Positions 1 through 8,476 of a stretch of 64,000 nucleotides of DNA are shown in pieces. The DNA is from Streptomyces piniterrae (GTDB taxonomy: Bacteria; Actinomycetota; Actinomycetes; Streptomycetales; Streptomycetaceae). The notes beneath the pieces are model-generated. The model ran no database searches, was not told the origin of the DNA, and worked only from the letters and a program-made list of their open reading frames with translations. The stretch is taken from assembly GCF_005048155.1 (NCBI RefSeq), contig NZ_SUMB01000013.1, positions 186,001-250,000 of the forward strand. Reading direction: 5' to 3'. Position numbers and translations under genes: made by a program. The stretch's first letter is position 1, and every line of letters begins with the position of its first letter.

Positions 1-386
1 TCATCGGGGTGTTCCCCGAGGCGACGATCTCCGAGTCCTTCACCCTGAAGAACTTCAAGTCGGGTGCGGCGCGGCTGGCGCAGGAGGCCGGGGTGCCGCT
101 GCTGCCGGTGGCGCTGTGGGGCACCCAGCGACTGTGGACCAAGGGCCACAAGCGGGATCTGGGCCGCAACCACTTCCCGATCACGATCCGGGTGGGCGAG
201 CCGCTGGAGGCCGACCCGGCCGAGCAGGCCGAGAAGATCACCGACCGGCTGCGGGCCCGGGTGCAGGACCTCCTGGAGGCGGCCCAGCGCGCGTACCCGG
301 TACGCCCCAAGGGTCCCGACGACACCTGGTGGATGCCGGCGCACCTCGGCGGCACGGCCCCCGCGGCTCCCGGAGCGCCGGCGTAG
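1..386 (+). CDS. 1-acyl-glycerol-3-phosphate acyltransferase (PlsC family), C-terminal part
   Basis: The reading frame is open from the left edge, so only the last ~128 residues are present and the true start lies outside the window. The visible piece begins with GVFPEATIS, matching the third PlsC motif (usually FPEGT), followed by a segment on the acyl-acceptor side (FKSGAARLAQ, then LLPVALWGTQ) that is typical of lysophosphatidate acyltransferases acting at the membrane in phospholipid synthesis. The HX4D catalytic motif would be upstream and cannot be seen. The tail is Pro/Ala rich, as in Streptomyces members. It converges on the next gene with only 3 bases between stop codons. Family assignment is good; substrate is not determined. 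Confidence 0.8.
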   Translation, partial: IGVFPEATISESFTLKNFKSGAARLAQEAGVPLLPVALWGTQRLWTKGHKRDLGRNHFPITIRVGEPLEADPAEQAEKITDRLRARVQDLLEAAQRAYPVRPKGPDDTWWMPAHLGGTAPAAPGAPA

Positions 387-389
387 GGC

Positions 390-1091
390 CTACCGGTCTC
401 CCCACACCTCACCGATCTCGATTCGGGCCTCAGGGCAGGCTTTGTGCAGCGCCTCGGCGAGCTCGGCGCCCGCCGCCGTCAGCTCGTCGAGGGGCATCGG
501 CGCCATCCGCTCCAGCAGGAAGAGCGCGCTCACGGAGTCCTCGGTGAGGCGGGTGCGGACGCCCTGGCGCCAGTTCCAGCGGCGGCAGGTGACGCCCTCG
601 TCGTCGCACCACACGACCTCGCCGGCGTCCGGGTGCTCGATGGTCTCCGCACCGGCCGCCGCGGTCACGAACGGCTCCGCGCCGGTGGCCCGTACGAGCC
701 GCATACCGCCCTGGATACGGTCCAGGTCCTCGCCGCCGACGGGGATGAGGTGGGCGACGCTGATGGCGTTGTAGACGTCGACGAGCCGGTTGATCCGCGG
801 CAGTCCGCCGTCCGCGAGGGCGCGCCTGGCCAGCGCCTCGGCGGAGTTGCGGGTGCGCGAGGGCTTGCTGCCGAAGGCGGTGTACGCGGCCCGCCAGGCG
901 GCGATGTGCGGGTCGTCCTGCGGAGCCCGCCCGCCGAGCCGCTCGGCCAGGCGTCGGGCGGCCTCGTCCAGCAGCGCCGAACTCGCGTCGTCGCTGGGCC
1001 CGTTGGTGAGTCCGTGCGCCTCGACGGCGAGATGACCGAAGCCGGGGGCGAGGGCGCGTACCTCGTCGGAGACATGCAGGGGGCGGGTCAT
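390..1091 (-). CDS. B3/B4 domain-containing protein
   Basis: A 233-residue protein resembling the B3/B4 editing domain of the phenylalanyl-tRNA synthetase beta subunit, as free-standing proteins do in many bacteria. Indicators are the SRNSAEAL-like stretch around residue 77, the RINRLVDVYN helix (about 97-106), and the HLIPVGGEDLDRI segment. Free-standing B3/4 proteins are thought to bind or edit mischarged tRNA or amino acids, but the role of this one is unknown. It is the last gene of a leftward operon, 12 bases after the transglutaminase-like gene, and starts at ATG 1091. Confidence is good for the fold and low for the function. Confidence 0.75.
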   Translation of the reverse strand: MTRPLHVSDEVRALAPGFGHLAVEAHGLTNGPSDDASSALLDEAARRLAERLGGRAPQDDPHIAAWRAAYTAFGSKPSRTRNSAEALARRALADGGLPRINRLVDVYNAISVAHLIPVGGEDLDRIQGGMRLVRATGAEPFVTAAAGAETIEHPDAGEVVWCDDEGVTCRRWNWRQGVRTRLTEDSVSALFLLERMAPMPLDELTAAGAELAEALHKACPEARIEIGEVWGDR

Positions 1092-1103
1092 GGGTGCCGT
1101 TCC

Positions 1104-1772
1104 TCAGAGTTCGGTGGGGAGCGTCTGCCAGAGGTGAGGCCGGTCGACGGCCTGCTGGAGGGATTGGAGCACGACGGGGTGCGGTTCAGCAAATAGTACC
1201 GGGTAGTCCAGTTCATTGGACTCGGGTTGGGCGAGGAAGGCGAGCTGCTCGCGATCCAACCGGAACTGCGCGTCGACACCGGGCTTGTTGCCCCGCGGAT
1301 CCTGCCGGGCCCAGCGGTCCTCGCCCGGGAGCTTGACGGCGATCAGGCCGTGGACCGTGTCGAGCTTCTGGTAGCAGAGCGCGGCGGGGATGCCCTCCGT
1401 CCGCAGCAGGGCGACCAGGGCATGCGCTTTGGCGTAGCAGATGCCGGTGCGCTTCTCCAGGACGTCGGAGGCGCGCCAGGTCACCCTCATGTCGCCACTG
1501 TCGGCACTGTGCGGGATGGTGTCGCGGACGAACTCGAAGGCGGCCTTGGCGTATGCGTATGCATCGGGGGCGTCGGCGCGCAGTGTCGCGGCGGTGGCCT
1601 GGACGAGCGGATGGCCGTGGTCGATGACTTCGCTCGCCGCCAAGTAGGCGGATATTTCCGGGGAGTTCTGGATCAGGTCCATGACCATGGAGCGTAGCCA
1701 TGCGCCCGACCGAAGGTCAATGACTTTTCGGTCGAGCGCATAGCTATGCAGTTCGTGAGGGGAGGCTCCCAC
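1104..1772 (-). CDS. transglutaminase-like domain protein
   Basis: The family core is clear. A Cys-containing segment (KRTGICYAKAHALVALLR) holds the expected nucleophile, and downstream are the His in HGLIAVKL and an Asp in WARQDPRG, which could complete a Cys-His-Asp triad. Such proteins act as cysteine proteases or amide hydrolases/ligases on unknown substrates. No signal peptide is evident, so it is probably cytoplasmic. In-frame ATG codons at 1688 and 1682 are alternative starts, and the homologous core begins near there, so the first ~28 residues are uncertain. It sits in the operon 12 bases downstream of the threonine aldolase gene. Confidence 0.75.
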   Translation of the reverse strand: MGASPHELHSYALDRKVIDLRSGAWLRSMVMDLIQNSPEISAYLAASEVIDHGHPLVQATAATLRADAPDAYAYAKAAFEFVRDTIPHSADSGDMRVTWRASDVLEKRTGICYAKAHALVALLRTEGIPAALCYQKLDTVHGLIAVKLPGEDRWARQDPRGNKPGVDAQFRLDREQLAFLAQPESNELDYPVLFAEPHPVVLQSLQQAVDRPHLWQTLPTEL

Positions 1773-1784
1773 CTCCGACAGGCT

Positions 1785-2855
1785 CTAGCGGCCCATCTCC
1801 TCCCGCAGCGCCTCGAGGAACCCGTCCACGTCCTCCTCCGCCGTGTCGAACGAGCACATCCAGCGGACGTCGCCGGCCTGCTCGTCCCAGAAGTAGAAGC
1901 GGTAGCGCTTCTGGAGGCGTTCGCTGACGTCGTGCGGGAGGCGGGCGAAGACCGCGTTCGACTGGACGGGGTAGAGGATCTCGACGCCGTCGATGTTGGC
2001 CACGCCGGCTGCCAGGCGCTGGGCCATGGTGTTGGCGTGCCGGGCGTTGCGCAGCCACAGGTCCTTGGCCAGCAGGGCTTCCAGCTGGACGGAGACGAAG
2101 CGCATCTTGGACGCGAGCTGCATGGACAGCTTGCGCAGGTGCTTCATCGCACGGACCGCGTCGGGGTTGATGACGACCACGGCCTCGCCGAAGACCGCAC
2201 CGTTCTTGGTGCCGCCGTAGGAGAGGATGTCGACGCCGACGGCGTTGGTGAAGGCGCGCATCGGGACGTCGAGCGAGGCCGCGGCGTTGGCTATCCGGGC
2301 GCCGTCGAGATGCACCAGCATGCCGCGCTCATGGGCGTGTTCGCAGATGGCGCGGACTTCGTCGGGCGTGTAGACGGTGCCGAGCTCGGTGCTCTGGGCG
2401 ATCGAGACGACCTGCGGCATGGCGCGGTGCTCGTCGTCCCAGCCGTACGCCTGGCGGTCGATCAGCTCGGGGGTGAGCTTGCCGTCCTCCGTGGGCACGG
2501 TGAGCAGCTTGAGCCCGCCGACCCGCTCGGGTGCGCCGCACTCGTCGACATGGATGTGCGCGGTGTCGGCGGCGATCACCGCGCCCCAGCGGTCGGTGAC
2601 CGCTTGGAGCGCGACGACGTTGGCGCCGGTGCCGTTGAAAACCGGGAACGCCTCGGCGCTCTGGCCGAAGTGGCTGCGGATGACACGCTGGAGGTGCGCG
2701 GTGTAGTCGTCCTCGCCGTAGGCGACCTGGTGGCCGCCGTTGGCGAGGGCCATCGCGGCGAGGATCTCCGGGTGGGCGCCCGCGTAGTTGTCGCTGGCGA
2801 AACCGCGTACCTGGGTGTCGTGGTGCTGCCGGGCGTCGGTTTTCTCTCCGATCAC
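1785..2855 (-). CDS. low-specificity L-threonine aldolase (PLP-dependent)
   Basis: A 356-residue fold-type I PLP enzyme that cleaves L-threonine or allo-threonine to glycine and acetaldehyde, or runs the reverse aldol reaction. The FASDNYAGAHP opening is the family's N-terminal signature. The GTGAN cofactor loop follows at about residue 70, the HLDGARI segment with the PLP-contacting Asp near the middle, and SYGGTKNG contains the Schiff-base lysine. The GTG start at 2855 is chosen because it overlaps the stop of the upstream SDR gene as GTGA and gives the usual family length. A much longer reading frame extends upstream but lies inside the SDR gene. Tight coupling to DUF6421 and SDR genes suggests a shared, undefined amino-acid-related role. 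Confidence 0.88.
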   Translation of the reverse strand: MIGEKTDARQHHDTQVRGFASDNYAGAHPEILAAMALANGGHQVAYGEDDYTAHLQRVIRSHFGQSAEAFPVFNGTGANVVALQAVTDRWGAVIAADTAHIHVDECGAPERVGGLKLLTVPTEDGKLTPELIDRQAYGWDDEHRAMPQVVSIAQSTELGTVYTPDEVRAICEHAHERGMLVHLDGARIANAAASLDVPMRAFTNAVGVDILSYGGTKNGAVFGEAVVVINPDAVRAMKHLRKLSMQLASKMRFVSVQLEALLAKDLWLRNARHANTMAQRLAAGVANIDGVEILYPVQSNAVFARLPHDVSERLQKRYRFYFWDEQAGDVRWMCSFDTAEEDVDGFLEALREEMGR

Positions 2856-3613
2856 GGCTCGGGGGTCAGCCACAGACGCTTTCCATTCACTTCCTGGGCG
2901 GACCTGCTCCAGACGCCGGCGATGGCCTCGGCCAGCTCCGTGACGTCCGTGAAGCCCGCGAACTTGGCGTTCGGTCGCTCGGCGCGCATCTGGTCGTTGA
3001 CGAGCGCCTTCACGATCAGGATGGCAGCCGCGGCGTTCGGGCCCTGCTCGCCCCCCTCCTTGCGGAACGCGTCCGCCAGCGCCAGCGTCCATGCCTCGGC
3101 GGCGGCCTTGGAGGCGGCGTAGGCGGCGTTGCCCGCGGTGGGCTTGCTCGCGCCGGCCGCGCTGATCAGCAGATAGCGGCCGTTGCCGCTGCGCTGGAGG
3201 GGTTCGTGGAAGGCGAGGGAGGTGTGCTGGGCGGTGCGGATCAGCAGTTTGTGCAGCACGTCCCAGTCGGAGAGGTCGGTCTCCCCGAAGGTCGCCGAGC
3301 CGCGCCAGCCGCCCACGAGGTGCACCAGGCCGTCGACCCGGCCGAATTCCTTCTCCGTACGGGCCGCCCACTCGCGGGCCTGGTCCAGGTCGAGGAGGTC
3401 GACCGTCTCCCCTATCACCGTGGCACCGCCATGGGCGTAGCGGGCCGCGTCCACCGCCTCCGCGAGCCGTTCGGGGTTGGAGTCGGAGCCGACCACGACG
3501 GCGCCGGCCTCGGCGAGGCGCAGCAGCGTGGCGCGGCCGGCCGGGCCCGCCGCTCCGGCCACCGCGATGACGGCGCCCTCCAGCGGCCCCTGGCCGCCCG
3601 TCGAAGTAACCAT
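2852..3613 (-). CDS. short-chain dehydrogenase/reductase
   Basis: A 253-residue classical SDR. It has the Rossmann glycine motif GAAGPAGRA near residue 19, an acidic residue in GSDSN that could select the cofactor, the LVGGW strand (NNAG equivalent), Ser in LISAAGA, and the YxxxK catalytic pair in YAASK. The ATG at 3613 is preceded by GAGGAGG with good spacing. An upstream in-frame ATG at 3649 lacks one. The stop overlaps the start of the threonine aldolase gene, indicating translational coupling. The substrate cannot be told from sequence. Confidence 0.87.
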   Translation of the reverse strand: MVTSTGGQGPLEGAVIAVAGAAGPAGRATLLRLAEAGAVVVGSDSNPERLAEAVDAARYAHGGATVIGETVDLLDLDQAREWAARTEKEFGRVDGLVHLVGGWRGSATFGETDLSDWDVLHKLLIRTAQHTSLAFHEPLQRSGNGRYLLISAAGASKPTAGNAAYAASKAAAEAWTLALADAFRKEGGEQGPNAAAAILIVKALVNDQMRAERPNAKFAGFTDVTELAEAIAGVWSRSAQEVNGKRLWLTPEP

Positions 3614-3672
3614 CTTCGTCGCCTCCTCATCCTGCTTCTGGACGGCCATGTGCCGGCTGTTCCGGCGGGTCT

Positions 3673-5070
3673 TCACGCCGCCGCCAAGGTGTCGCTGTCG
3701 GCCGTGATGCCCTTGGTGGAGGCGATCACCGTACGCAGCTTCTTGCGGAGCGCCTCGTAGAACATGCTCAGGGGGAACTCGTCCGGAAGCACGTCGTCGA
3801 CGAGCTTGCGCGGCGGCTGGTCCAGGTCGAGGGCGTCGGGACCCTTGGCCCAGACCGAACCCGGGTGCGGAGCGAGGTAGGTCGAGACGAGGTCGTACGC
3901 GGCGAACCAGTGGACCAGCTTGGGCCGGTCGATGCCGTCGCGGTAGAGCTTTTCGATCTCGCCGCACAGCTGGTTGGTGACCTTGGGCGCCCGCTCCCAG
4001 TCGATGTGCAGTGTGTTGTCCGTCCAGCGTACGACGTCGTGCTTGTGCAGGTACGCGAAGAGCAGTTGTCCGCCGAGGCCGTCATAATTGCGCACCCGGT
4101 CGCCGGTGACGGGGAACCGGAACATCCGGTCGAAGATCACCGCGAACTGCACGTCACGTCCCTGGGGGTAGCCCTCGGCCTCCAGCTTGACCGCCTCCTT
4201 GAAGGCGGTGAGGTCGCAGCGCAGCTCCTCCAGGCCGTACATCCAGAACGGCTGGCGCTGCTTGATCATGAACGGGTCGAACGGCAGGTCGCCATGGCTG
4301 TGGGTGCGGTCGTGCACCATGTCCCACAGCACGAACGCCTGCTGGCAGCGGTCCTGGTCGGCGAGCATCTCGCGGATGTCGTCGGGGAGTTGGACGCCGA
4401 GCGTCTCGATGGCGGCCTCGCTGACCCGGCGGAAGCGGGCGGCCTCGCGGTCGCAGAAGATGCCGCCCCAGCTGAACCGCTCGGGGGCCTCGCGGACGGC
4501 GATGGTCTCCGGGAAGAGCACCGCCGAGTTGGTGTCGTAACCGGCCGTGAAGTCCTCGAAGGTGATGCCGCAGAAGAGCGGGTTGTCGTAGCGGGTGCGC
4601 TCCAGTTCGGCGAGCCAGTCGGGCCAGACCATGCGCAGGACGACGGCCTCGAAGTTGCGGTCCGGGTTGCCGTTCTGGGTGTACATCGGGAAGAGGACGA
4701 GGTGCTGGAGGCCGTCGGCGCGCTGCCGGGCGGGCTGGAAGGCGAGCAGCGAGTCCAGGAAGTCCGGTACGCCGAAGCCGTCGTCGGCCCAGCGGCGGAG
4801 GTCGGCGGCGAGGGCCTGGTGGTAGGCGGCGTCGTGCGGCAGGAGCGGGGAGAGCTCCTCGACGGCCGCTATCACGCGCTCGACCACGCGGCGGACGGCG
4901 TCGGCCGTCGGCGCACCCTCGGCCGCCAGGTCGATCGATCCGTCATTGGACTGCCAGGGACGGATGGCCTCGACGGCGTCCTTGAGCACGGGCCACGCCG
5001 GATGTTCTACGACACGCTCTGCGGTCGTGGTGCCTCCCTGGACACCCACAGGCGAAAGAATTTCCGTCAT
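3673..5070 (-). CDS. DUF6421 family protein
   Basis: A 465-residue protein that I recognise as the Streptomyces family DUF6421, which has no known function. It has no signal peptide or membrane segment. Conspicuous conserved-looking pieces are the histidine cluster in VHDRTHSHGD (about 260-269), which could bind a metal, and aromatic-rich motifs such as RQPFWMYGLEEL. The ATG at 5070 follows GGAGGG. It leads the operon DUF6421-SDR-threonine aldolase-transglutaminase-B3/B4, an order I recall as recurring in Streptomyces, so the genes probably work together. The link to a pathway is inference only. Confidence 0.75.
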   Translation of the reverse strand: MTEILSPVGVQGGTTTAERVVEHPAWPVLKDAVEAIRPWQSNDGSIDLAAEGAPTADAVRRVVERVIAAVEELSPLLPHDAAYHQALAADLRRWADDGFGVPDFLDSLLAFQPARQRADGLQHLVLFPMYTQNGNPDRNFEAVVLRMVWPDWLAELERTRYDNPLFCGITFEDFTAGYDTNSAVLFPETIAVREAPERFSWGGIFCDREAARFRRVSEAAIETLGVQLPDDIREMLADQDRCQQAFVLWDMVHDRTHSHGDLPFDPFMIKQRQPFWMYGLEELRCDLTAFKEAVKLEAEGYPQGRDVQFAVIFDRMFRFPVTGDRVRNYDGLGGQLLFAYLHKHDVVRWTDNTLHIDWERAPKVTNQLCGEIEKLYRDGIDRPKLVHWFAAYDLVSTYLAPHPGSVWAKGPDALDLDQPPRKLVDDVLPDEFPLSMFYEALRKKLRTVIASTKGITADSDTLAAA

Positions 5071-5698
5071 GACTGCCCTCCGGCGGTAGATCGTGTTGTC
5101 AGGACACGGTAACCACCCGAGGATCGCCCGCTCAAGGGGGCCCGGTGAAAATAATTCTGCGTATACCCCCTGATCACGCCCCTTTTTCCTGTCGCTGAGC
5201 GCAGACGCGACAGGAACTGCCAGTGCTGCCAAGGGTTCCCGCGCTTCTTCCAGAACTTGGGACAGCGTGTGGAAGCCGGAAAACTTCCGGGGCGGTGACC
5301 CTCGGTCACGGGGCCGGCAAATCGCATTTGCCTGGCATATGCGGATCGCACTTGCGGGAGGCGAGTCGGCCGGGATCCGGGGGCAGACGCGAGCCCGCGA
5401 CGCCGTCCCGCGACACCCGCCACTCCCCACCGGGCCGGAAATATTCCCCCATCACCCAAATGGTGGTTTACAGCCGGCCGCACGCCGGCGCCGTCAGCGC
5501 GGGGAGGACGCGCCCACGCACGGGTGAGCCGGCCTGATCGGGGAAGGTGGCGGGTACCCGTACTGGACACACCGCGGTCGCGTCCGATGACCGGTTCGCC
5601 GGGATCCGGGCCGTTAGGCTGTGCGCCGTTTCGTGCAGCCATGTGACGTAAAGACGCCAGTCGACAGTTTCACCCGAGCCGACAGAAGCGAGGCAGCC
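5071..5698. promoter_or_regulatory. divergent intergenic region with perfect 7-bp palindrome
   Basis: This 628-base stretch separates the leftward DUF6421 operon from the rightward glycerophosphodiesterase gene, and no convincing gene lies in it. At 5316-5332 there is a perfect inverted repeat with arms GGCAAAT and ATTTGCC around CGC. It is followed by a looser related stretch (GCATATGCGGATCGCACTTG). The palindrome lies about 250 bases upstream of the DUF6421 start and could be an operator for an unknown dimeric regulator. No sigma-factor boxes could be assigned with confidence. Confidence 0.4.
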
Positions 5699-6382
5699 TT
5701 GTCCTTTCTCACCATCGGACACCGCGGGGTCATGGGCGTGGAGCCGGAGAACACCCTGCGCTCCTTCGTACGCGCCGAACGCGAGGGCCTCGATGTGATC
5801 GAACTGGATCTGCATCTGAGCAAGGACGGCGCGCTCGTGGTGATGCATGACGCGGACGTGGACCGGACGACCGACGGCACCGGACCGATCGCCGAGCGCA
5901 CCCTCGCCGAGCTGCGTGAGCTGGACGCCGGGCGGGGCGAGCGGATTCCCGTCTTCGAAGAGGTCGTCGAGGCGGTCCGGGCGCCGCTGCAGGCGGAGAT
6001 CAAGGATGTGGCGGCCGCGCAGGCGCTGGCGGAGGTGATGCGGGCGCGCGATCTGACCGGCCGGGTCGAGGTGATCTCCTTCCACGACGAGGCGCTGGCC
6101 GCGATCCGCACCCTGCTGCCCGGAGTGCGCACCGCCCTGGTCGGCAGCCGCTACGGCTCCGACGTCGTCGACCGGGCGCAGGCCGTGGGCGCCTCCATGC
6201 TCTCCCTGAACATCCGCAGGCTCACCCTCGAACTGGTAGAGCGCGCGCACGCGGCGCATCTGAAGGTGCTGGGCTGGACAGTCAACACCCACGATCATCT
6301 GCGGCTGGTACGCGGGCTGGGCCTGGACGGCGCGGTGACCGACCTGCCCGAGATCCGGCGGGCGGTGCGCTTCACGGCGTGA
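5699..6382 (+). CDS. glycerophosphodiester phosphodiesterase
   Basis: A 227-residue GDPD-family TIM barrel that hydrolyses glycerophosphodiesters to glycerol-3-phosphate and an alcohol, a phospholipid-turnover reaction. The catalytic His and metal ligands are seen in GHRGVMGVEPENTL (HRG...E.N) and in ELDLHLSKDG (ExD), with the second catalytic His in VVMHDADVDRTTDG. The C-terminal WTVN and LDGAVTDLP blocks are also typical. No signal peptide is visible, so it is likely cytoplasmic. The start chosen is TTG 5699 behind GAGG, because an upstream in-frame ATG at 5621 adds 26 residues unlike the family. Confidence 0.88.
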   Translation: MSFLTIGHRGVMGVEPENTLRSFVRAEREGLDVIELDLHLSKDGALVVMHDADVDRTTDGTGPIAERTLAELRELDAGRGERIPVFEEVVEAVRAPLQAEIKDVAAAQALAEVMRARDLTGRVEVISFHDEALAAIRTLLPGVRTALVGSRYGSDVVDRAQAVGASMLSLNIRRLTLELVERAHAAHLKVLGWTVNTHDHLRLVRGLGLDGAVTDLPEIRRAVRFTA

Positions 6383-6413
6383 CGCGGGCGGCACGGGCGC
6401 AGCGGGGTGCGGC

Positions 6414-6947
6414 TCAGCCGAGCGGTTTGACCAGCAGCTCGAAGGCCAGGTCGGCGCGCTGCGGGATGCCGAACCGCTCGTCCCCGTACGGGAACGGGCT
6501 GAGCTCGCCGGTGCGCCGGTAGCCGCGGCGCTCGTACCAGGCGATCAGTTCCTCGCGCTGCTGGATGACGGTCATCCGCATCTCGCGGACTCCCCAGGTG
6601 GCCAGCGCGGTCCGCTCCGCCTCGGCGATGATCATCTTGCCCAGGCCGCCGCCCTGGAGCGTCGGGCGGACCGCGAACATCCCGAAGTAGGCGTGGTCAC
6701 CGCGGTGTTCGAGCTGGCAGCAGGCGATCAGCTCGCCGTCGCGCTCGGCGATCAGCAGCAGGCCGGTCTCCTTGCCCAGCACGGCGGCAACGCCGTCCGG
6801 GTCGGTGCGCTGGCCCTCCAGCAGGTCCGCCTCCGTCGTCCAGCCGGCCCGGCTGCTGTCCCCGCGGTACGCCGACTCGATGAGCTCCACCAGCCCGGGG
6901 ATGTCGGCGTCGGTGGCATTGCGGAAGGTCAGCTCGCTGGTGGGCAT
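6414..6947 (-). CDS. GNAT family N-acetyltransferase
   Basis: A 177-residue acetyl-CoA-dependent acetyltransferase. The N-terminal LTFRNATDADIPGLVELI segment is the usual GNAT beginning, MFAVRPTLQGGGLGKMII is motif A with the Q/RxxGxG/A acetyl-CoA loop, and IAWYERRGYRRTGE is motif B. The acceptor substrate is unknown. ATG 6947 is chosen because the domain starts immediately after it; a longer upstream frame is low-complexity Arg/Ala. It converges on the phosphodiesterase gene with a 31-base gap. Confidence 0.85.
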   Translation of the reverse strand: MPTSELTFRNATDADIPGLVELIESAYRGDSSRAGWTTEADLLEGQRTDPDGVAAVLGKETGLLLIAERDGELIACCQLEHRGDHAYFGMFAVRPTLQGGGLGKMIIAEAERTALATWGVREMRMTVIQQREELIAWYERRGYRRTGELSPFPYGDERFGIPQRADLAFELLVKPLG

Positions 6948-7161
6948 GGTGCGCGGGGTCCTCTCGGGGCGGCCGGACGCGGGCAGGGCCCTGCGACCCC
7001 TGGGCGTAATGGCGGGAATATGCCTGGAGTGGAGGCTAACAAGACGCCTGCCCCCGATGTCGGGCTGTCCGGCCACCGGTCTTCTCCTCTCTGACACGGC
7101 GCGCAGGACACGGCGCGCGGCTCGCCGGGTCCGGGCGGCACGTCGGCGTAGGGTCCGCAGC

Positions 7162-7548
7162 ATGGTGCAGGTACTGAGCAGCAGGGTCCTGGTGCGGCCG
7201 GCCGATCCCGACCGGTCGCGCACCTTCTACGGCGAGGCGCTGGGGCTGGAGATCTACCGGGAGTTCGGTACGGGGCCCGAGCGCGGCACCGTCTACTTCC
7301 TCGGCGGCGGGTTCCTGGAGGTCTCCGGGCGCTCCACGGAGCCGTCGGGCCGCACGCTCCAGCTGTGGCTCCAGGTGGCGGACGCGGCGGCGGCGCACGA
7401 GGAGCTGGTGGCCCGGGGCGTGGAGGTGCTGCGGCCGCCGGTGCGGGAGCCGTGGGGGCTGATCGAGATGTGGATCGCCGACCCGGACGGCCACCGGATC
7501 GCGGTGACCGAGGTTCCCGCCGACCATCCGCTGCGCTTCCGGCCCTGA
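7162..7548 (+). CDS. VOC (glyoxalase/bleomycin-resistance fold) protein
   Basis: A 128-residue single-domain VOC protein with the paired beta-alpha-beta-beta-beta units of the family. It has VLVRPADPDRSRTFYGEALGL at the N-terminus and a C-terminal MWIADPDGHRIAV block, the place of the usual final metal ligand (here an Asp-Pro-Asp-Gly-His). Members include isomerases, dioxygenases and drug-binding proteins, so the function is open. The ATG at 7162 begins the recognisable domain. It diverges from the GNAT gene across a 214-base intergenic region. Confidence 0.8.
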   Translation: MVQVLSSRVLVRPADPDRSRTFYGEALGLEIYREFGTGPERGTVYFLGGGFLEVSGRSTEPSGRTLQLWLQVADAAAAHEELVARGVEVLRPPVREPWGLIEMWIADPDGHRIAVTEVPADHPLRFRP

Positions 7549-7755
7549 CGGCGGCCCGGCGGGACGTGGCTCGTCGGGACGTGGCCCGGCAGGAGGCCGG
7601 CCCGTACACCCGTTCCCGGCGTGCGCTCCCCCGTTGCGCCGATGCGCTCCCGTGTGCCCGGCCGCAGCCGGGCAGCGTGCCGTCGTACGGGATCGGGGTC
7701 CCGTACGGCTGTGGCGTGCCCGCGGCCGTGCGGCGAGCGCGTGGGGAGGTGCTCC

Positions 7756-8349
7756 GTGCACGGACCGCCGTGGGTCGGCTGGCTGCTGGTGCTGTTGGGG
7801 GCGGCGGCGGGCGGGTACTGCCTGTCGCGGGCGGGTACCGGCACCGCCGCACAGCGGGTGGAGGCGCGCGGTGAGGCGCTGATGGGGCTGGGCATGGCGG
7901 TGATGGCGCTGCCCGCGTCCGCGGTGGCGCCGCCCTCGTGGTCGCCGTGGCTGTTCGCCGGCGTCTTCGGGGCTGCCGGCCTGCGGGCGCTGGCGCTCCG
8001 TCATCCGCACCACGTGGTGAGTTCGGGCGCGATGGTCTATATGGCACTGGCGATGACGGCCGCTCCGGAGACTCCCGCGGGACTCGCCGGACACGTCGCG
8101 CACACCGGGCATTCGGCGCCCGGTGGCGTGCCGCTGCTGACCGGTCTGTTGCTCGGCTACTACAGCCTGTTCGTGATCACCGCGGGCATCCGGCTGGCGC
8201 CGGCGGGAGCGGCCGGACCGGCGGGCGCGGCCTGCACGCCGACGGCCGTGGCGACGGGCGGGATCGCCGCAGTGCCGCGGCCGGAAGTGCTGGGCGCGTG
8301 CCGACTGGCGATGGGCATCGGGATGTTCGCGATGCTGCTGGCTCTCTGA
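7756..8349 (+). CDS. DUF5134 family membrane protein
   Basis: A 197-residue hydrophobic protein with about five transmembrane segments: WVGWLLVLLGAAAGG at the start, GLGMAVMALPA, WLFAGVFGAAGL, SGAMVYMALAM, and the C-terminal MGIGMFAMLL. Histidine-rich loops lie between them (RHPHH; GHVAHTGHS). This matches the actinobacterial DUF5134 family, of unknown function. GTG 7756 is preferred over the upstream ATG 7621 because GGGAGG lies 7 bases before it and the upstream 45 codons look non-coding. It is followed on the same strand by an M56 peptidase gene, an arrangement I recall from other Streptomyces. Confidence 0.72.
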   Translation: MHGPPWVGWLLVLLGAAAGGYCLSRAGTGTAAQRVEARGEALMGLGMAVMALPASAVAPPSWSPWLFAGVFGAAGLRALALRHPHHVVSSGAMVYMALAMTAAPETPAGLAGHVAHTGHSAPGGVPLLTGLLLGYYSLFVITAGIRLAPAGAAGPAGAACTPTAVATGGIAAVPRPEVLGACRLAMGIGMFAMLLAL

Positions 8350-8476
8350 GCTGCGGCAATGACTCTCCCGACGCCCGCACCCCGGCCGGCGGTTCACACC
8401 TGTGACGAGGGTGTCGTACGTCACTTCACGCGTCCGGCCGTACCCACCGGTAGTCGGGCGCTCATAGGCTGACGGC

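Noticed and set aside
1746-3122. Long plus-strand open frame (458 residues) opposite the threonine aldolase and SDR genes.
   Set aside because: It is an antisense shadow caused by high GC; the minus-strand proteins have clear family motifs and coupled start/stop overlaps.
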